Source: Candidatus Solincola tengchongensis (GTDB lineage Bacteria > Actinomycetota > Geothermincolia > Geothermincolales > RBG-13-55-18). From it: a stretch of 20,171 nt of DNA. The translations under genes were made by a program, and so were the position numbers. The notes under the pieces are model-generated. The model was given only the letters and a program-made list of their open reading frames with translations, was not told the DNA's origin and ran no database searches. The DNA lies in NCBI GenBank assembly GCA_015711895.1, contig MU158636.1:1-20171 (forward strand). The letters run 5' to 3'. This document shows positions 1 to 7,830 of this stretch, piece after piece (position 1 is the first letter of the stretch; each line of letters starts with the position of its first letter).

Positions 1-31
1 GCGAACCGAAGGCCCGGAAGGGGAGGAGGAC

Positions 32-1075
32 ATGTCAAGGAGAGGACTTCGAGGGAGGCAATTGGTTCTGAGAAGTCGTGAAGCCGTTCGGGCAGCGTGG
101 GGGAGGCCCGCGGCCACGGTGGCCGTGGCGCTCATACTGTCGCTCCTTGTCCTCGCCTTCCCTACAGAAGCAGAGGAGGCGCGGGCCCAGGATTTCGACC
201 TCACCGTCTCACCGGTGAAGAAGGAGCTCACCGTGCGTCCGGGGGAGAGGGTGGACTTCACCATCACCCTCATCAACCACACCGACGGGGATTTGAAGCT
301 CCTGGTCTATCCCATGGACTTCTTCATAAGGCCGGACAACAGCTATGAGTTCAACGAGCCGGGTTACTACACCTATTCCTGTTCCAAGTGGATAGAGATG
401 CGGCGCGACCGCCTGACCGTCCCGCCGCGCTCCCAGCACGAGGAACCCTTCACCCTTGTGGTGCCCCAGGACGCGGAGCCGGGCGGGCATTACTCGGTGC
501 TCTTCTTCCAGGACGCCTCGGAGCCCCCTCCGGGCATGGGGGTCAAGCCCACCTACCGCATAGGCTCGCTCATCCTGGTCACCGTCCCCGGGGACATCGT
601 GAGGGATGCCGAGATAAAGGCCCTCTCCGTGGAGAACGACTTCCTCTCCCTTTGGGGGCCGCCGGAGGGCGGGGTGGCCGGATGGCCGGCGCGGAGCATG
701 AAGTACCACCTGGAGGTGGAGAACAAGGGCAACGTGCACCTCACCCTGCAGGCCCAGCTCACCTACCGCGCCGGGGCGGGCTTCGGCTCCGGGGTGATTG
801 ACTTGGGGGAGATCACCATCCTCCCGGGGACGGTCCGCTACTTCGACGGCTACCTCCCTTCCCCTCCCGCCCTGGGGTATTTCCGCGCCGAGGCGGTCAT
901 CAAGTATGGGCCGGATATGTACACCTTCGACACCGAGAAGCGCGCCGGGAGCGGGTTCTGGGTGTTGCCCATCCTCTGGATACTGTTCATCCTGCTTATC
1001 GGGGTGGGGCTCCGTTACCTGATACGCTACCTGCGGGGACGCTTCCGGGTGAGCCTGAAGGTGACCCGCAGGTGA
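32..1075 (+). CDS. Exported DUF916-like (WxL-interacting type) membrane-anchored protein
   Basis: The 347-residue protein has a basic N-region, a hydrophobic stretch at about residues 27-44 and an A-R-A site at 50-52 that suits signal peptidase cleavage before Q53. The mature part opens with a beta-rich segment reading FDLTVSPVKKELTVRPGE, typical of the DUF916 / WxL-interacting-protein fold that binds peptidoglycan in Gram-positive bacteria. A second Ig-like segment follows at about 200-300. The C-terminus has one strong transmembrane helix (about 312-333) followed by an Arg-rich cytoplasmic tail. The protein is therefore probably anchored in the membrane with its beta domains outside. The start is supported by GGGGAGGAGGA just upstream of the ATG. 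Its own promoter would lie off the left edge. No WxL-domain partner is visible here. The family assignment is from pattern recognition; the surface location is well supported. Confidence 0.75.
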   Translation: MSRRGLRGRQLVLRSREAVRAAWGRPAATVAVALILSLLVLAFPTEAEEARAQDFDLTVSPVKKELTVRPGERVDFTITLINHTDGDLKLLVYPMDFFIRPDNSYEFNEPGYYTYSCSKWIEMRRDRLTVPPRSQHEEPFTLVVPQDAEPGGHYSVLFFQDASEPPPGMGVKPTYRIGSLILVTVPGDIVRDAEIKALSVENDFLSLWGPPEGGVAGWPARSMKYHLEVENKGNVHLTLQAQLTYRAGAGFGSGVIDLGEITILPGTVRYFDGYLPSPPALGYFRAEAVIKYGPDMYTFDTEKRAGSGFWVLPILWILFILLIGVGLRYLIRYLRGRFRVSLKVTRR

Positions 1076-1139
1076 CCTGACCTCTGGCACAGGATTCTCG
1101 CATCGGGGCGTTGTGCATGGTTTGGAAAGCGCAAACGCA

Positions 1140-1153
1140 CCCACCGCGGTGGG
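1140..1153. repeat. 14-bp perfect palindrome between convergent genes
   Basis: CCCACCGCGGTGGG is a perfect palindrome 65 bases past the DUF916 stop. A 5-bp TCTCC/GGAGA hairpin lies 24 bases further on (1177-1190). Neither is followed by a T-run, so a terminator role for the flanking convergent genes is possible but unproven. Confidence 0.35.
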
Positions 1154-1310
1154 AAACCGGCGGGATGAGCCCCCCCTCTCCTTGAGGAGATCCCCTTGCG
1201 GATACGTATTCGGTAGGCTCTCTCAGGGCCCCGGAGTCCCAAGGGCTGAGGTGGCGGACTCGGGGCAAAAGGAATCAGGGGAGAAGAGGTTTGCGGTCCT
1301 TCGGCTCAAG

Positions 1311-1541
1311 TCATCTCGCGATCACGGTGAGAAGGACTCCCGCCTCTTGCTGGGTCATGGTGGGGAGGTTGCTCTGGAGGGTCCCGTCCGCGCGCACCCG
1401 CAAAGAGGGGGCTATGGAGACCTTCACCGTGACCCCGGGCGCGGCCTCGACCGCCGCGGTGAAGGCCAACAGGGCTATCAATATAATCACCACCAGGGAA
1501 GCGGTGATGAGATATCTTGCCCACTTTTTCCCGCTTGCCAT
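1311..1541 (-). CDS. Small exported protein of unknown function
   Basis: This is a 76-residue protein with a classic signal peptide or anchor: a basic start (MASGKKWARY), a hydrophobic core at about 11-30 and a V-E-A-A site at 31-34. The roughly 42-residue mature part begins GVTVKVSIAPSLRV and looks like one or two beta strands. The ATG at 1541 is chosen because GGAGGG lies 11 bases upstream. The frame stays open to an ATG at 1601, but that codon has no purine-rich site and would put a charged extension before the signal peptide. The gene converges on the DUF916 gene and may belong to the same cell-surface system, which is inference from position only. I do not recognise a family. The mature part is very short, so it could be a truncated member of a larger beta-domain family. 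Confidence 0.55.
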   Translation of the reverse strand: MASGKKWARYLITASLVVIILIALLAFTAAVEAAPGVTVKVSIAPSLRVRADGTLQSNLPTMTQQEAGVLLTVIAR

Positions 1542-1901
1542 CTTCTTCGGCACCCTCCGAAACACCCGTTCTTCGTCTTCCTGCACTTTATTTGACGGCA
1601 TGGAGAGGTGTGCCGCATATCGACTGATGGTCGGATAGTCGCCCGCCTGAGGTAGTAACGTAATGCCGATGCATTTGCCCTGATTGCGCGTGCCGTGTGG
1701 TGTTGTGTGGGTTTACGGCCTCTTGTAAATGCAGGCCTTCATCGGGCGGCCGGCCTCGGCGGAGAGCGGCGAATCCTGCGTCTTCCGCCGGCTGTCGGTG
1801 GGGGTGAAAGGCCGGCGTTGAGTTCCTCTGCCCGAAGTCCGCCCGGAAGGGCGCTCTTCGCCGGCGGGTACCGTGATTCAGTATGTCAACCCGGGAGGCC
1901 G
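1542..1901. other. Intergenic stretch between two minus-strand genes
   Basis: No convincing gene is seen. It holds the presumed promoter region of the small exported protein, where no clear -35/-10 pair was found. A 5-bp hairpin CGCCC-GGAA-GGGCG at 1840-1853 could end transcription of the lipoprotein gene, but it lacks a T-run. Confidence 0.4.
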
Positions 1902-2006
1902 TCAACGGTGGACCCTGCCCCGCCCCCCGCATCTGGAGCAGGTCTCGGTCCGCTTCAGGGTCCCCGTCCCTCCGCACGTGCTGCACGGCACGCTGGAGCC
2001 CCCTCA
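1902..2006 (-). other. In-frame continuation past TGA: possible Sec codon or nonsense mutation
   Basis: Reading on from the TGA at 2006-2004 in the same frame gives 33 more residues: GGSSVPCSTCGGTG, then TLKRTET, then CSRCGGRGRVHR, then TGA at 1904-1902. The two extra motifs CSTCGGTG and CSRCGGRG copy the spacing of the two motifs before the TGA. The TGA itself replaces the second cysteine of C-Y-T-x-G-G. In the transcript, a stem GCGUGC / GCACGU with loop CGUGCA begins 10 bases after the UGA, and its loop begins 16 bases after. A CUCC / GGAG lower stem flanks it. This geometry resembles a bacterial SECIS element with a G in the first two loop positions. A simple TGC-to-TGA mutation remains equally plausible. 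Confidence 0.6.
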
Positions 2007-2606
2007 CGTGTAACACACGCCGGAGCCGCCGCATTCCGGGCAGGTCTCGGAGACGGTCACCGTGCCCTTTCCCCCACATACGGGGCAGGTCACGTAGGCC
2101 GACCCCAGGCTCACGGTGAGTGTAACCACGGACCCCTTAACAAGGGATGTGCCGGGCGGCGGGTTCGAGGCGCAGACCAGCCCGACGGGGACGGACTCGT
2201 TGTAGGCCTGCTGCATGTTGGGCTGCAGCCCGAGATTCTTGAGGAGGGCAACAGCCTCTCCCTCCGGCTTTCCTCTCAGGTCGGGGAGGGAGACCGGCTC
2301 CGGACCCCTGCTGACCACCAGGTCAACCGCAGTCCCCGGCTCCACCGTCTCCCCTTCCGGAGGCAGGGTGCGGATGACCAGGCCCGGGGGCACGGTCTCC
2401 GAATATTCCTCCGAGAGGGAGCCGATTGCCAGTTCCTCTTCCAGCAGCGCTCCCCTGGCGTCCTCGACGCCCATGCCGCCGAGCGCGGGCACCGTGGCTT
2501 TGGCCGGCTCCGGCGCCGACCTCCCGCATCCGCAGACGAGCACGGTCAGGAACAGGAAGAACGGCAGGACAACAAGGGCCCACTTCCGGCTCCTATATCG
2601 CTCCAT
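2004..2606 (-). CDS. Lipoprotein with two PASTA domains and DnaJ-type CxxCGGxG array
   Basis: The product is 200 residues up to the TGA. The N-terminus is a lipoprotein signal: basic start, hydrophobic core 9-24, and V-C-G-C with C27 as the likely lipidated cysteine. Two PASTA domains follow at about 38-101 and 106-167, each with the usual V/LP-x-L-x-G start and a P-P-x-G-x-x-V/L turn. PASTA domains bind muropeptides or peptidoglycan. After residue 173 come cysteine motifs CPVCGGKG and CPECGGSG, spaced like DnaJ zinc-finger repeats, and then C198-Y-T before the stop. The ATG at 2606 has GGAGGGGGTGA just upstream; the frame is open further up to 2861, but the extra sequence is not protein-like. 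The cysteine array would sit outside the membrane, which is odd for a zinc ribbon. The array continues in frame past the TGA, so the full gene may be 1902-2606 (234 residues). Confidence 0.8.
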   Translation of the reverse strand: MERYRSRKWALVVLPFFLFLTVLVCGCGRSAPEPAKATVPALGGMGVEDARGALLEEELAIGSLSEEYSETVPPGLVIRTLPPEGETVEPGTAVDLVVSRGPEPVSLPDLRGKPEGEAVALLKNLGLQPNMQQAYNESVPVGLVCASNPPPGTSLVKGSVVTLTVSLGSAYVTCPVCGGKGTVTVSETCPECGGSGVCYT

Positions 2607-3465
2607 ATCCGTCACCCCCTCCAGTCTCCATTTTCCCCACTTACGAGGAAAAAGATTCCCCCCTCCTCCTTGTCTCGGTATCCGCTGATATCCTCGGCAC
2701 TGCCCCGGCGGGGAGGGTGGCACGGATTTCCCGCACCGCCGCGCCCGGAAGCGCCGGATGGAGCTCGTTCCTCTCGGGCCTCTCGACATCTGGCTAATTT
2801 TAAGGCACGTTCCCCGACGATGGTGGCGTGAGGGAGGGGGCAGCCATAGTCGCGACCCCATCCGGTTCCCACAGGTGATCCGCAGGTGATAAACGGTCTT
2901 GGCGCCGGATTTCCGGATGACGGCCCACCCTCATCAGCCTGTCCGAGGAGTACCGAATTTGCATCCGCTGGAGATGGCCCTTGCCTGAAGCGGCCGTATA
3001 CGGTGAGCGTGGAACGGCAGTCCATCGGCGCCGTTGGCGGCATATGCGCCGGCGCTTGCCCGAGCTGTCGGGAGGAGGTGAACTTTTCTTTCCTTTCGCT
3101 ATCCCCTCCGGCGGACAGAGGTACGCGGCAGCGGCCGCGGAGATGTCGGAGAGGTGATGTGACCCTCGCGCCCTCGCCATGACCGCTACCCGGGCGAGCC
3201 CTGTACAGAGGGTTTGGGCCGGAGAAGGAGCAGGTTTGAGGAAATCCCCATAAGAGAGGGGCCTGCCCGATACCCCGGTGGAGGCCGAGAGGGTCGAAGG
3301 GGAACTCCATCTGTTAGACTTTCTTATGAGCGGGGCCGAAAAAGGAGAATTGAGCGGGGGTCGGCTGGGAACCTCGAACCTTCGCCCGGCAGGAAAGCGA
3401 CCATGCAGATATCGGCGGACCCGTGGAGCCGTGGGCACCGTGATTAGGAGAGGGGTGATGCGCGG
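2607..3465. other. Long intergenic region between divergent genes
   Basis: This 859-base stretch lies between the minus-strand lipoprotein gene and lgt. Open frames on both strands lack a good ribosome site and have a composition unlike a protein. Short hairpins are present, for example CTCGCC/GGCGAG around 3173-3197 and CCCT-N6-AGGG at 3199-3212 followed by TTT. I recognise no known RNA family. It should hold two divergent promoters, but none stands out. Confidence 0.35.
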
Positions 3466-4293
3466 GTGCGTCCCGTCCTTTTTCACATCGGTTCCTACCC
3501 CGTATATTCCTACGGGGCCTTCCTCTTCCTCGCTTTCCTGGCCGGGGTCATGGTAGCCGGGCGGGAGCTGGGGCGCCGGGGAGAGGACGCCTCGGTCATC
3601 TATCTGGTGGGGGCGGTGGCCGCATTCAGCGGGGTCTTGGGGGCGCGCCTCTTCTACGTCCTCGGGCACTGGGGGGAGTTCTCCGGGGACTGGTCCTCCA
3701 TCTTCGACCTCAACATGCGGGGCCTGGTCTTCTACGGGGGCCTGGCCCTCGCCCTCCCGGCTTGCGTGCTCATTGTGAGGAGAATGGGGCTCGCGGCGGG
3801 AAAGGTGGCCGATGCCGTTGGTCTCACCCTCCCTCTGTCCCTAGCCGTGGCCCGAGTGGGGTGTTTCCTCAACGGGTGCTGCGGGGGGAAGCCATCCGGC
3901 CTCCCTTGGGCGGTGACCTTTCCTGGCACCTCCACAGCGGTGCACCCTACGCAGCTCTATGAGCTCCTCCTGGACTTGGCCTTCTTCTTCCTGCTTCTGC
4001 GCTGGAGGAAGAGGGTGGTCAGGGATTGGGACCTGTTCCTTCTTGCCGTGGGCGGATACGGCGCCATACGTCTCTTCAACGAGTTCTTCCGCTACCACTC
4101 TCGGAGCTCTGCAGGCGTTTTTTTCCAGGCCGTCAGCGCTACGGTCATGGTTCTCTCCCTGGCCACGGTCTGGTACCGCGAGAGAAGAACGGGTGGGAGA
4201 CAGGCGGTGGGCGGGCTCCCACCGGACGCACGGCGGGCAGAGGCGGGAATGTCGGGAGGAACGGGCGTGCCACAGGACGAGGACCCCGGTTGA
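3466..4293 (+). CDS. lgt: Prolipoprotein diacylglyceryl transferase
   Basis: Lgt transfers diacylglycerol from phosphatidylglycerol to the lipobox cysteine of prolipoproteins in the cytoplasmic membrane, the first step of lipoprotein maturation. The 275-residue protein has about seven hydrophobic segments. Family marks are YSYG at 14-17, GLVFYGGL at 86-93, the signature A-R-V-G-C-F-L-N-G at 129-137 (R130, N136), HPTQLYE at 160-166, and YGAIRLFNEFFR near 198-209 with R202 in the place of the essential C-terminal arginine. The start is GTG at 3466: an in-frame TAG at 3445 rules out a longer form, and AGGAGAGGGGTGA lies just upstream. The last 35 or so residues are a hydrophilic, Arg/Gly-rich tail beyond the usual fold. 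The PASTA lipoprotein upstream is a potential substrate. Confidence 0.95.
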   Translation: MRPVLFHIGSYPVYSYGAFLFLAFLAGVMVAGRELGRRGEDASVIYLVGAVAAFSGVLGARLFYVLGHWGEFSGDWSSIFDLNMRGLVFYGGLALALPACVLIVRRMGLAAGKVADAVGLTLPLSLAVARVGCFLNGCCGGKPSGLPWAVTFPGTSTAVHPTQLYELLLDLAFFFLLLRWRKRVVRDWDLFLLAVGGYGAIRLFNEFFRYHSRSSAGVFFQAVSATVMVLSLATVWYRERRTGGRQAVGGLPPDARRAEAGMSGGTGVPQDEDPG

Positions 4294-4424
4294 GGCGCAG
4301 CGGGAAAGGTTTCGTCCTCGCACGAGAAGTGTGCTGAGCGCCAGGGTCGGCGCGCGGAAGGAGACGGGAGCAGGAAGACAGGGGAGGGGCATGATCTCGT
4401 GAGGCGGGAGGGGAGGAGACGGCG

Positions 4425-4940
4425 ATGCGGGAGAGAGTCAGGGAAGAGGAATGCCTTTTTCGCGAGGAACAGCGCTTCCACCAGTGGTGGGTCTACGCGG
4501 TGGTCCTGGGGACGGCGGGGTTCGCCTGGTACGCCTTCTTCCACCAGCTCGTGCTGCGCAGGCCCCTGGGCAGCAAACCGGCCCCCGACTGGCTGGTGGC
4601 CCTGACCTGGATTCTCATGGGCATCGGTTTCCCGTGGCTCTTCCTCTCCTCCCGCCTGGTGGTGGAGGTGCGGGGGGACGGCCTGCACTACCGTTACCAT
4701 CCCTTCCACCGGCGCTGGCACCGCCTGGGCCGGGAGGAGATAGCCGAGGTGGAGGCCAGGACCTACCGCCCGGTCATGGAATATGGAGGATGGGGGATAC
4801 GCTGGGGATGGAGGGGCGGGAAAGCCTACAACGTTTCCGGGAACCGCGGCGTGCAGCTCGTGCTCCGCGACGGGAGGAAGGTCCTCTTCGGATCCCGCCG
4901 GCCGGAGGAGCTGGAATCGGCCCTCCGAAAGCTCCTGTGA
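4425..4940 (+). CDS. DUF6141-like membrane protein with PH-like domain
   Basis: The protein has 171 residues. A short charged N-terminus (FREEQRFHQWW) is followed by two transmembrane helices at about 21-39 and 56-76. A cytoplasmic beta-rich domain (about 77-171) contains RTYRPVMEYGGWGIR (112-126) and KAYNVSGNRGVQL (133-145), then a Gly-Ser-Arg-Arg-Pro-Glu-Glu-Leu end. This matches my memory of DUF6141 proteins, whose soluble part resembles a bacterial PH domain. The function is unknown. GGGAGGGGAGGAGA precedes the ATG. It follows lgt by 131 bases on the same strand and may be co-transcribed. Confidence 0.75.
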   Translation: MRERVREEECLFREEQRFHQWWVYAVVLGTAGFAWYAFFHQLVLRRPLGSKPAPDWLVALTWILMGIGFPWLFLSSRLVVEVRGDGLHYRYHPFHRRWHRLGREEIAEVEARTYRPVMEYGGWGIRWGWRGGKAYNVSGNRGVQLVLRDGRKVLFGSRRPEELESALRKLL

Positions 4941-5002
4941 ACCGTACCCCGGAGAGGAGGCCTGCCACTTCCCTTTCTTGGGAACGCCATGCCGCGCTCC
5001 TC

Positions 5003-5031
5003 CCCCACCGCTCCGTGGGGTTGGTTCCTTT
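5003..5031 (+). terminator. Candidate intrinsic terminator
   Basis: A 6-bp GC stem CCCCAC / GTGGGG (5003-5008 with 5015-5020) and loop CGCTCC is followed by the T-rich TTGGTTCCTTT. It sits 63 bases past the DUF6141-like gene, before the convergent acyl-CoA dehydrogenase gene. Confidence 0.5.
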
Positions 5032-5076
5032 GACGCGTCCCTGAGGTTCGGGTTTGCCCGCGCGGAGCGGCCCCGG

Positions 5077-6219
5077 TCAGAGGCCGTAGGAGCGGGCGAT
5101 GATCTCCCGCATTATCTGGTCGGTGCCCCCTCCGATGGGTCCCAGGCGCATGTCGCGGTAGGCCCGCGCCAGCGGGTACTCCTCCGTGTAGCCGTAACCG
5201 CCGTGGATCTGCAGGGCCCGGTCCGCCACCCGGCAGGCCATGTCGCAGGCGTAGAGCTTGGCCATGGCCACTTCCCTCACCGGCTCCTTGCCCTCCACGT
5301 AGAGCTTGAGGACGTGATAGGTGAAGGCCCTTCCCAGCTCGATCTCCGTGGCCATGTCCGCCAGCATGTGGGAGATGGCCTGGAATTTCCCTATTGGCCT
5401 CCCGAAGGCCTGCCTCTCCTTGGCATACTGTAGGGCGATGTCGAAGAGCAGCTGGGCTCCGGCCACCGCCCCCAGGGCCATGATCAGGCGCTCCCAGACG
5501 AAGTTTGCCATTATCTGGTAGAAGCCCCGGTTCTCCTCACCCAGCAGGGCGTCGGCGGGGACCCGGACGTCGATGAAGGAGAGCTCCCCGGTGTCCGAGG
5601 CCTTCCAGCCCAGTTTCTTTATCTTCTTCGAGGTCTCGAAGCCCGGGGTGCCGCGGTCCACGATGAACTGGGAGATTCCGGCGTACCCCTTGTCCCGGTC
5701 CGTCTTGGCGGCCACCACCACCCAGTCGCAACGCACCCCATTGGTGATGAAGGTCTTGGAGCCGTTGATTATCCAGTCCGAGCCGTCGCGCACGGCGTAA
5801 GTGCGGATGCCGGCCACGTCCGAGCCGGCCTCCGGTTCGGTGATACCCAGGGCGCCGATGCTCTCCCCTTTTATGCCGGGGACGAGGTATTTCTCCTTCT
5901 GTTCCTCGGTCCCGAAGCGGTTTATCTGGGGCATGGCGATGCCGATGTGAGCACCCAGCCCGGCGGCCACGCCCGCCGAGCCGCAACGGGTTATCTCCTC
6001 GTGGAAGACGGCCTCCGCGAGGCGGTCATCGTCCCCTCCGTATCTCTCGGGATAGGACATGCCCAAAAAACCCAGCTCCCCCATGCGCGTGAACACCCAG
6101 CGGGGGAACTCCTCCGCCTCCTCCCACTCGTCGGCGTGGGGGGCGAGCTCCTTCTCCACGAACTCCCGGAGATTGCGGCGGAAATCCTCGTGAACGGGTT
6201 GGAATATGTCGTAGCTCAT
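5077..6219 (-). CDS. Acyl-CoA dehydrogenase (catalytic Glu in helix G)
   Basis: This FAD enzyme oxidises acyl-CoA to trans-2-enoyl-CoA and passes electrons to electron-transfer flavoprotein. The length, 380 residues, is normal. Family marks are GITEPEAGSD (125-134), WIINGSKTFITNG (149-161), the R-Q-A-F-G-R-P-I segment near 269-276, and QIHGGYGYTEEYP (337-349). The usual catalytic glutamate in the C-terminal E-G-T motif is missing: the sequence reads I-G-G-G-T at 362-366. Instead E243 in FVWERLIMALG aligns with the helix-G glutamate of isovaleryl-CoA and long-chain acyl-CoA dehydrogenases. That suggests branched-chain or long-chain substrates, although the substrate cannot be fixed from sequence. 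AGGGAGGG precedes the ATG. No ETF or enoyl-CoA hydratase gene adjoins it; a thiolase lies 9 kb away. Confidence 0.93.
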   Translation of the reverse strand: MSYDIFQPVHEDFRRNLREFVEKELAPHADEWEEAEEFPRWVFTRMGELGFLGMSYPERYGGDDDRLAEAVFHEEITRCGSAGVAAGLGAHIGIAMPQINRFGTEEQKEKYLVPGIKGESIGALGITEPEAGSDVAGIRTYAVRDGSDWIINGSKTFITNGVRCDWVVVAAKTDRDKGYAGISQFIVDRGTPGFETSKKIKKLGWKASDTGELSFIDVRVPADALLGEENRGFYQIMANFVWERLIMALGAVAGAQLLFDIALQYAKERQAFGRPIGKFQAISHMLADMATEIELGRAFTYHVLKLYVEGKEPVREVAMAKLYACDMACRVADRALQIHGGYGYTEEYPLARAYRDMRLGPIGGGTDQIMREIIARSYGL

Positions 6220-6762
6220 CCTGCCCTCCCTCTGATCGCTGCACCGGTGGTAAGGTGCCTTTCAGCCGGTTGAACCAGGAAGATTATAACACCGGCGGTT
6301 TGCCCCCTGAATCCGGCACATGGGCCCGGCCGGTTTCAGGCGGGAGGTCTCGCCTCCGGTCTCGGAGGCGCTCGCGGCACGGCGTGAGGGCCCCCGCCTT
6401 GCTTTGTCCGCCGGGGAGGCAGGAAAAGGGTGGATCCCAGGGCGGTGGTTGCGACAGGGACTGATATGACTCCCGTGGTGTGAGGTGGGGCCTATGAGCG
6501 CTCCCTTTCCGGGCCATGGGGTCGCCAAAGCTCCTCCTCTCCTTGTAGCCCGCGGACGGGGGAGTCAAGTTATGAAGTAACGGGCCGCCTTTTCCGATAA
6601 GCATAGGGTAGGCCGGCGGGGGTGCCCTCGGGCCGGGCGGCCGTTTCCGCTGCCCGGCGCAGGCGTAGCGGATGCCCTTTGCGGTCGGAGAGCGGGAGAG
6701 GGAGGGCTACCGGAAGCCCTGCCGGACATCGCCTCCACGGAGGGCGGATGTGAGCGGATGGT
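6220..6762. other. Intergenic region between divergent genes
   Basis: No gene is supported. Apart from the acyl-CoA dehydrogenase promoter, it holds a 7-bp hairpin CGCCTCC-GGTCTC-GGAGGCG at 6351-6370 with no T-run. The remainder is GC-rich sequence without recognisable features. Confidence 0.35.
6268..6288 (-). promoter_or_regulatory. Candidate promoter -10 and operator of the acyl-CoA dehydrogenase gene
   Basis: On the minus strand a perfect TATAAT (6288-6283) lies 64 bases upstream of the ATG. The -35 region is weak (TTCAGG at 17-bp spacing). A GGTT-G-AACC inverted repeat (6276-6268) would sit at the expected transcription start, where a repressor could bind. Confidence 0.45.
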
Positions 6763-6791
6763 TTGTCAGAAAGGGCCTCAGGGATTAGACT
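6763..6791 (+). promoter_or_regulatory. Candidate sigma-70-type promoter of the response regulator gene
   Basis: TTGTCA (6763-6768) and TAGACT (6786-6791) are separated by exactly 17 bases. The predicted transcription start near 6798 gives a leader of about 22 bases to the ATG at 6820. It supports the later start codon, because an upstream TTG start would lie inside the -35 element. Confidence 0.55.
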
Positions 6792-6819
6792 AGAGGGGAA
6801 AACGTTGCGGGAGGGCGAG

Positions 6820-7248
6820 ATGGCTTACCGGGTTCTGGTGGTAGACGACGATCCGATGGTGACCCGCCTGGTGCGCATCAACCTGGAGCTTGAGAACTTC
6901 GAGGTCGAGGAAGCCTGGGACGGGAAGACGGCCATGCGCATGATGCGCGAGAACCGCCCCGACCTGCTGGTCCTGGACATCATGATGCCCCAGATGGACG
7001 GGTGGGAGATCCTCAAGCTGGTCCGGGAGGACGAGCAGTTGCGGGACCTTCCCGTGGTGGTGCTCACCGCCAAGGTCCAGGAGGAAGACATCGCCCGGGG
7101 ATGGCGCATGGGCGCGGATGGTTACATCGTCAAGCCCTTCAACCCGGTCATCCTGGCCGATGCCCTGCGGAAGGTCCTGGAGGCCTCACCGGAGGAGAGG
7201 CTCGCCTTGCGCAACGAGGAGATAGAGCGCTACAAGGATTACGTCTGA
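6820..7248 (+). CDS. Single-domain response regulator (receiver only)
   Basis: The product is 142 residues, essentially one CheY-like receiver domain with a short helical tail and no output domain. The acidic pocket is D9-D10-D11, the phosphoacceptor is D53 in VLDIMMP, the switch threonine is T83 in LTAK, and the conserved lysine is K105 in IVKPFNP. Such proteins act as phosphorelay intermediates or by docking to a partner. The tail (SPEERLALRNEEIERYKDYV, 123-142) is likely a helix. The ATG at 6820 is preceded by GGGAGGG at a good distance; a TTG at 6763 in the same frame is less likely. No histidine kinase gene is nearby, so it is an orphan in this window. Confidence 0.92.
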   Translation: MAYRVLVVDDDPMVTRLVRINLELENFEVEEAWDGKTAMRMMRENRPDLLVLDIMMPQMDGWEILKLVREDEQLRDLPVVVLTAKVQEEDIARGWRMGADGYIVKPFNPVILADALRKVLEASPEERLALRNEEIERYKDYV

Positions 7249-7830
7249 GCCGGTCCCAATGCCCCAACGGCGCTGCCTCAGCCAAATCTCATCCCATCGC
7301 TTACCATGTCGGCGAACCTGCCAAATTCTCCCATGGAGGACAGCAAGAATCGGTAGCTTGCGGAATCAGCGTCTTCAATATGGTTGCGTTGAAGGTTAAA
7401 CGCAGAGCTTGGGCAGGTATTCCAATTCAGCGGGAGCGGTGAGTTTATGCTCAATATGGAATTTTATGGCGATTCCAGACCGTTATTTCAAAGTTTAGTG
7501 GAAGGAAAACTTTGCTATATCCGCGGCACCCCTTCGAAGGTGGCGCTCGCCGTTGCCATATCGCAGAGAATGCCGGGAACCTCCTCGGCCGCACTTCGCG
7601 ACGCGGGTGCGGGACGGCTTCGCCTCGTACCTCCACCTGACCGGCGTCGCTGCCCGGGATGGAGGGAAGCGGAACCGCGTGGCCGCACTTGCCTGCCACG
7701 CCTTGAGGCACGACACCCCTTGAGAGGTGAGGAGGCCAACCTCGACACACCCTCCGGCGGTCGCTGTTCGAGGGATTCCTGAGCCCAGATCTCGAAAACC
7801 TCTCCGCAGGCCATACCTCAAGAAGCACGA

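Noticed and set aside
1588..2079. Minus-strand 163-residue frame suggesting a frameshift in the lipoprotein
   Set aside because: A base-by-base check showed that the cysteine motifs continue in the original frame across the TGA, so no frameshift is needed.
2612..3669. Two long minus-strand frames in the gap before lgt
   Set aside because: They lack ribosome sites and recognisable domains, and one runs into lgt. They were not called as genes.
7447..7782. 111-residue plus-strand frame in the AT-richer patch
   Set aside because: The first 35 residues look protein-like, but the rest is Arg/Pro-rich without a domain, and there is no good ribosome site.
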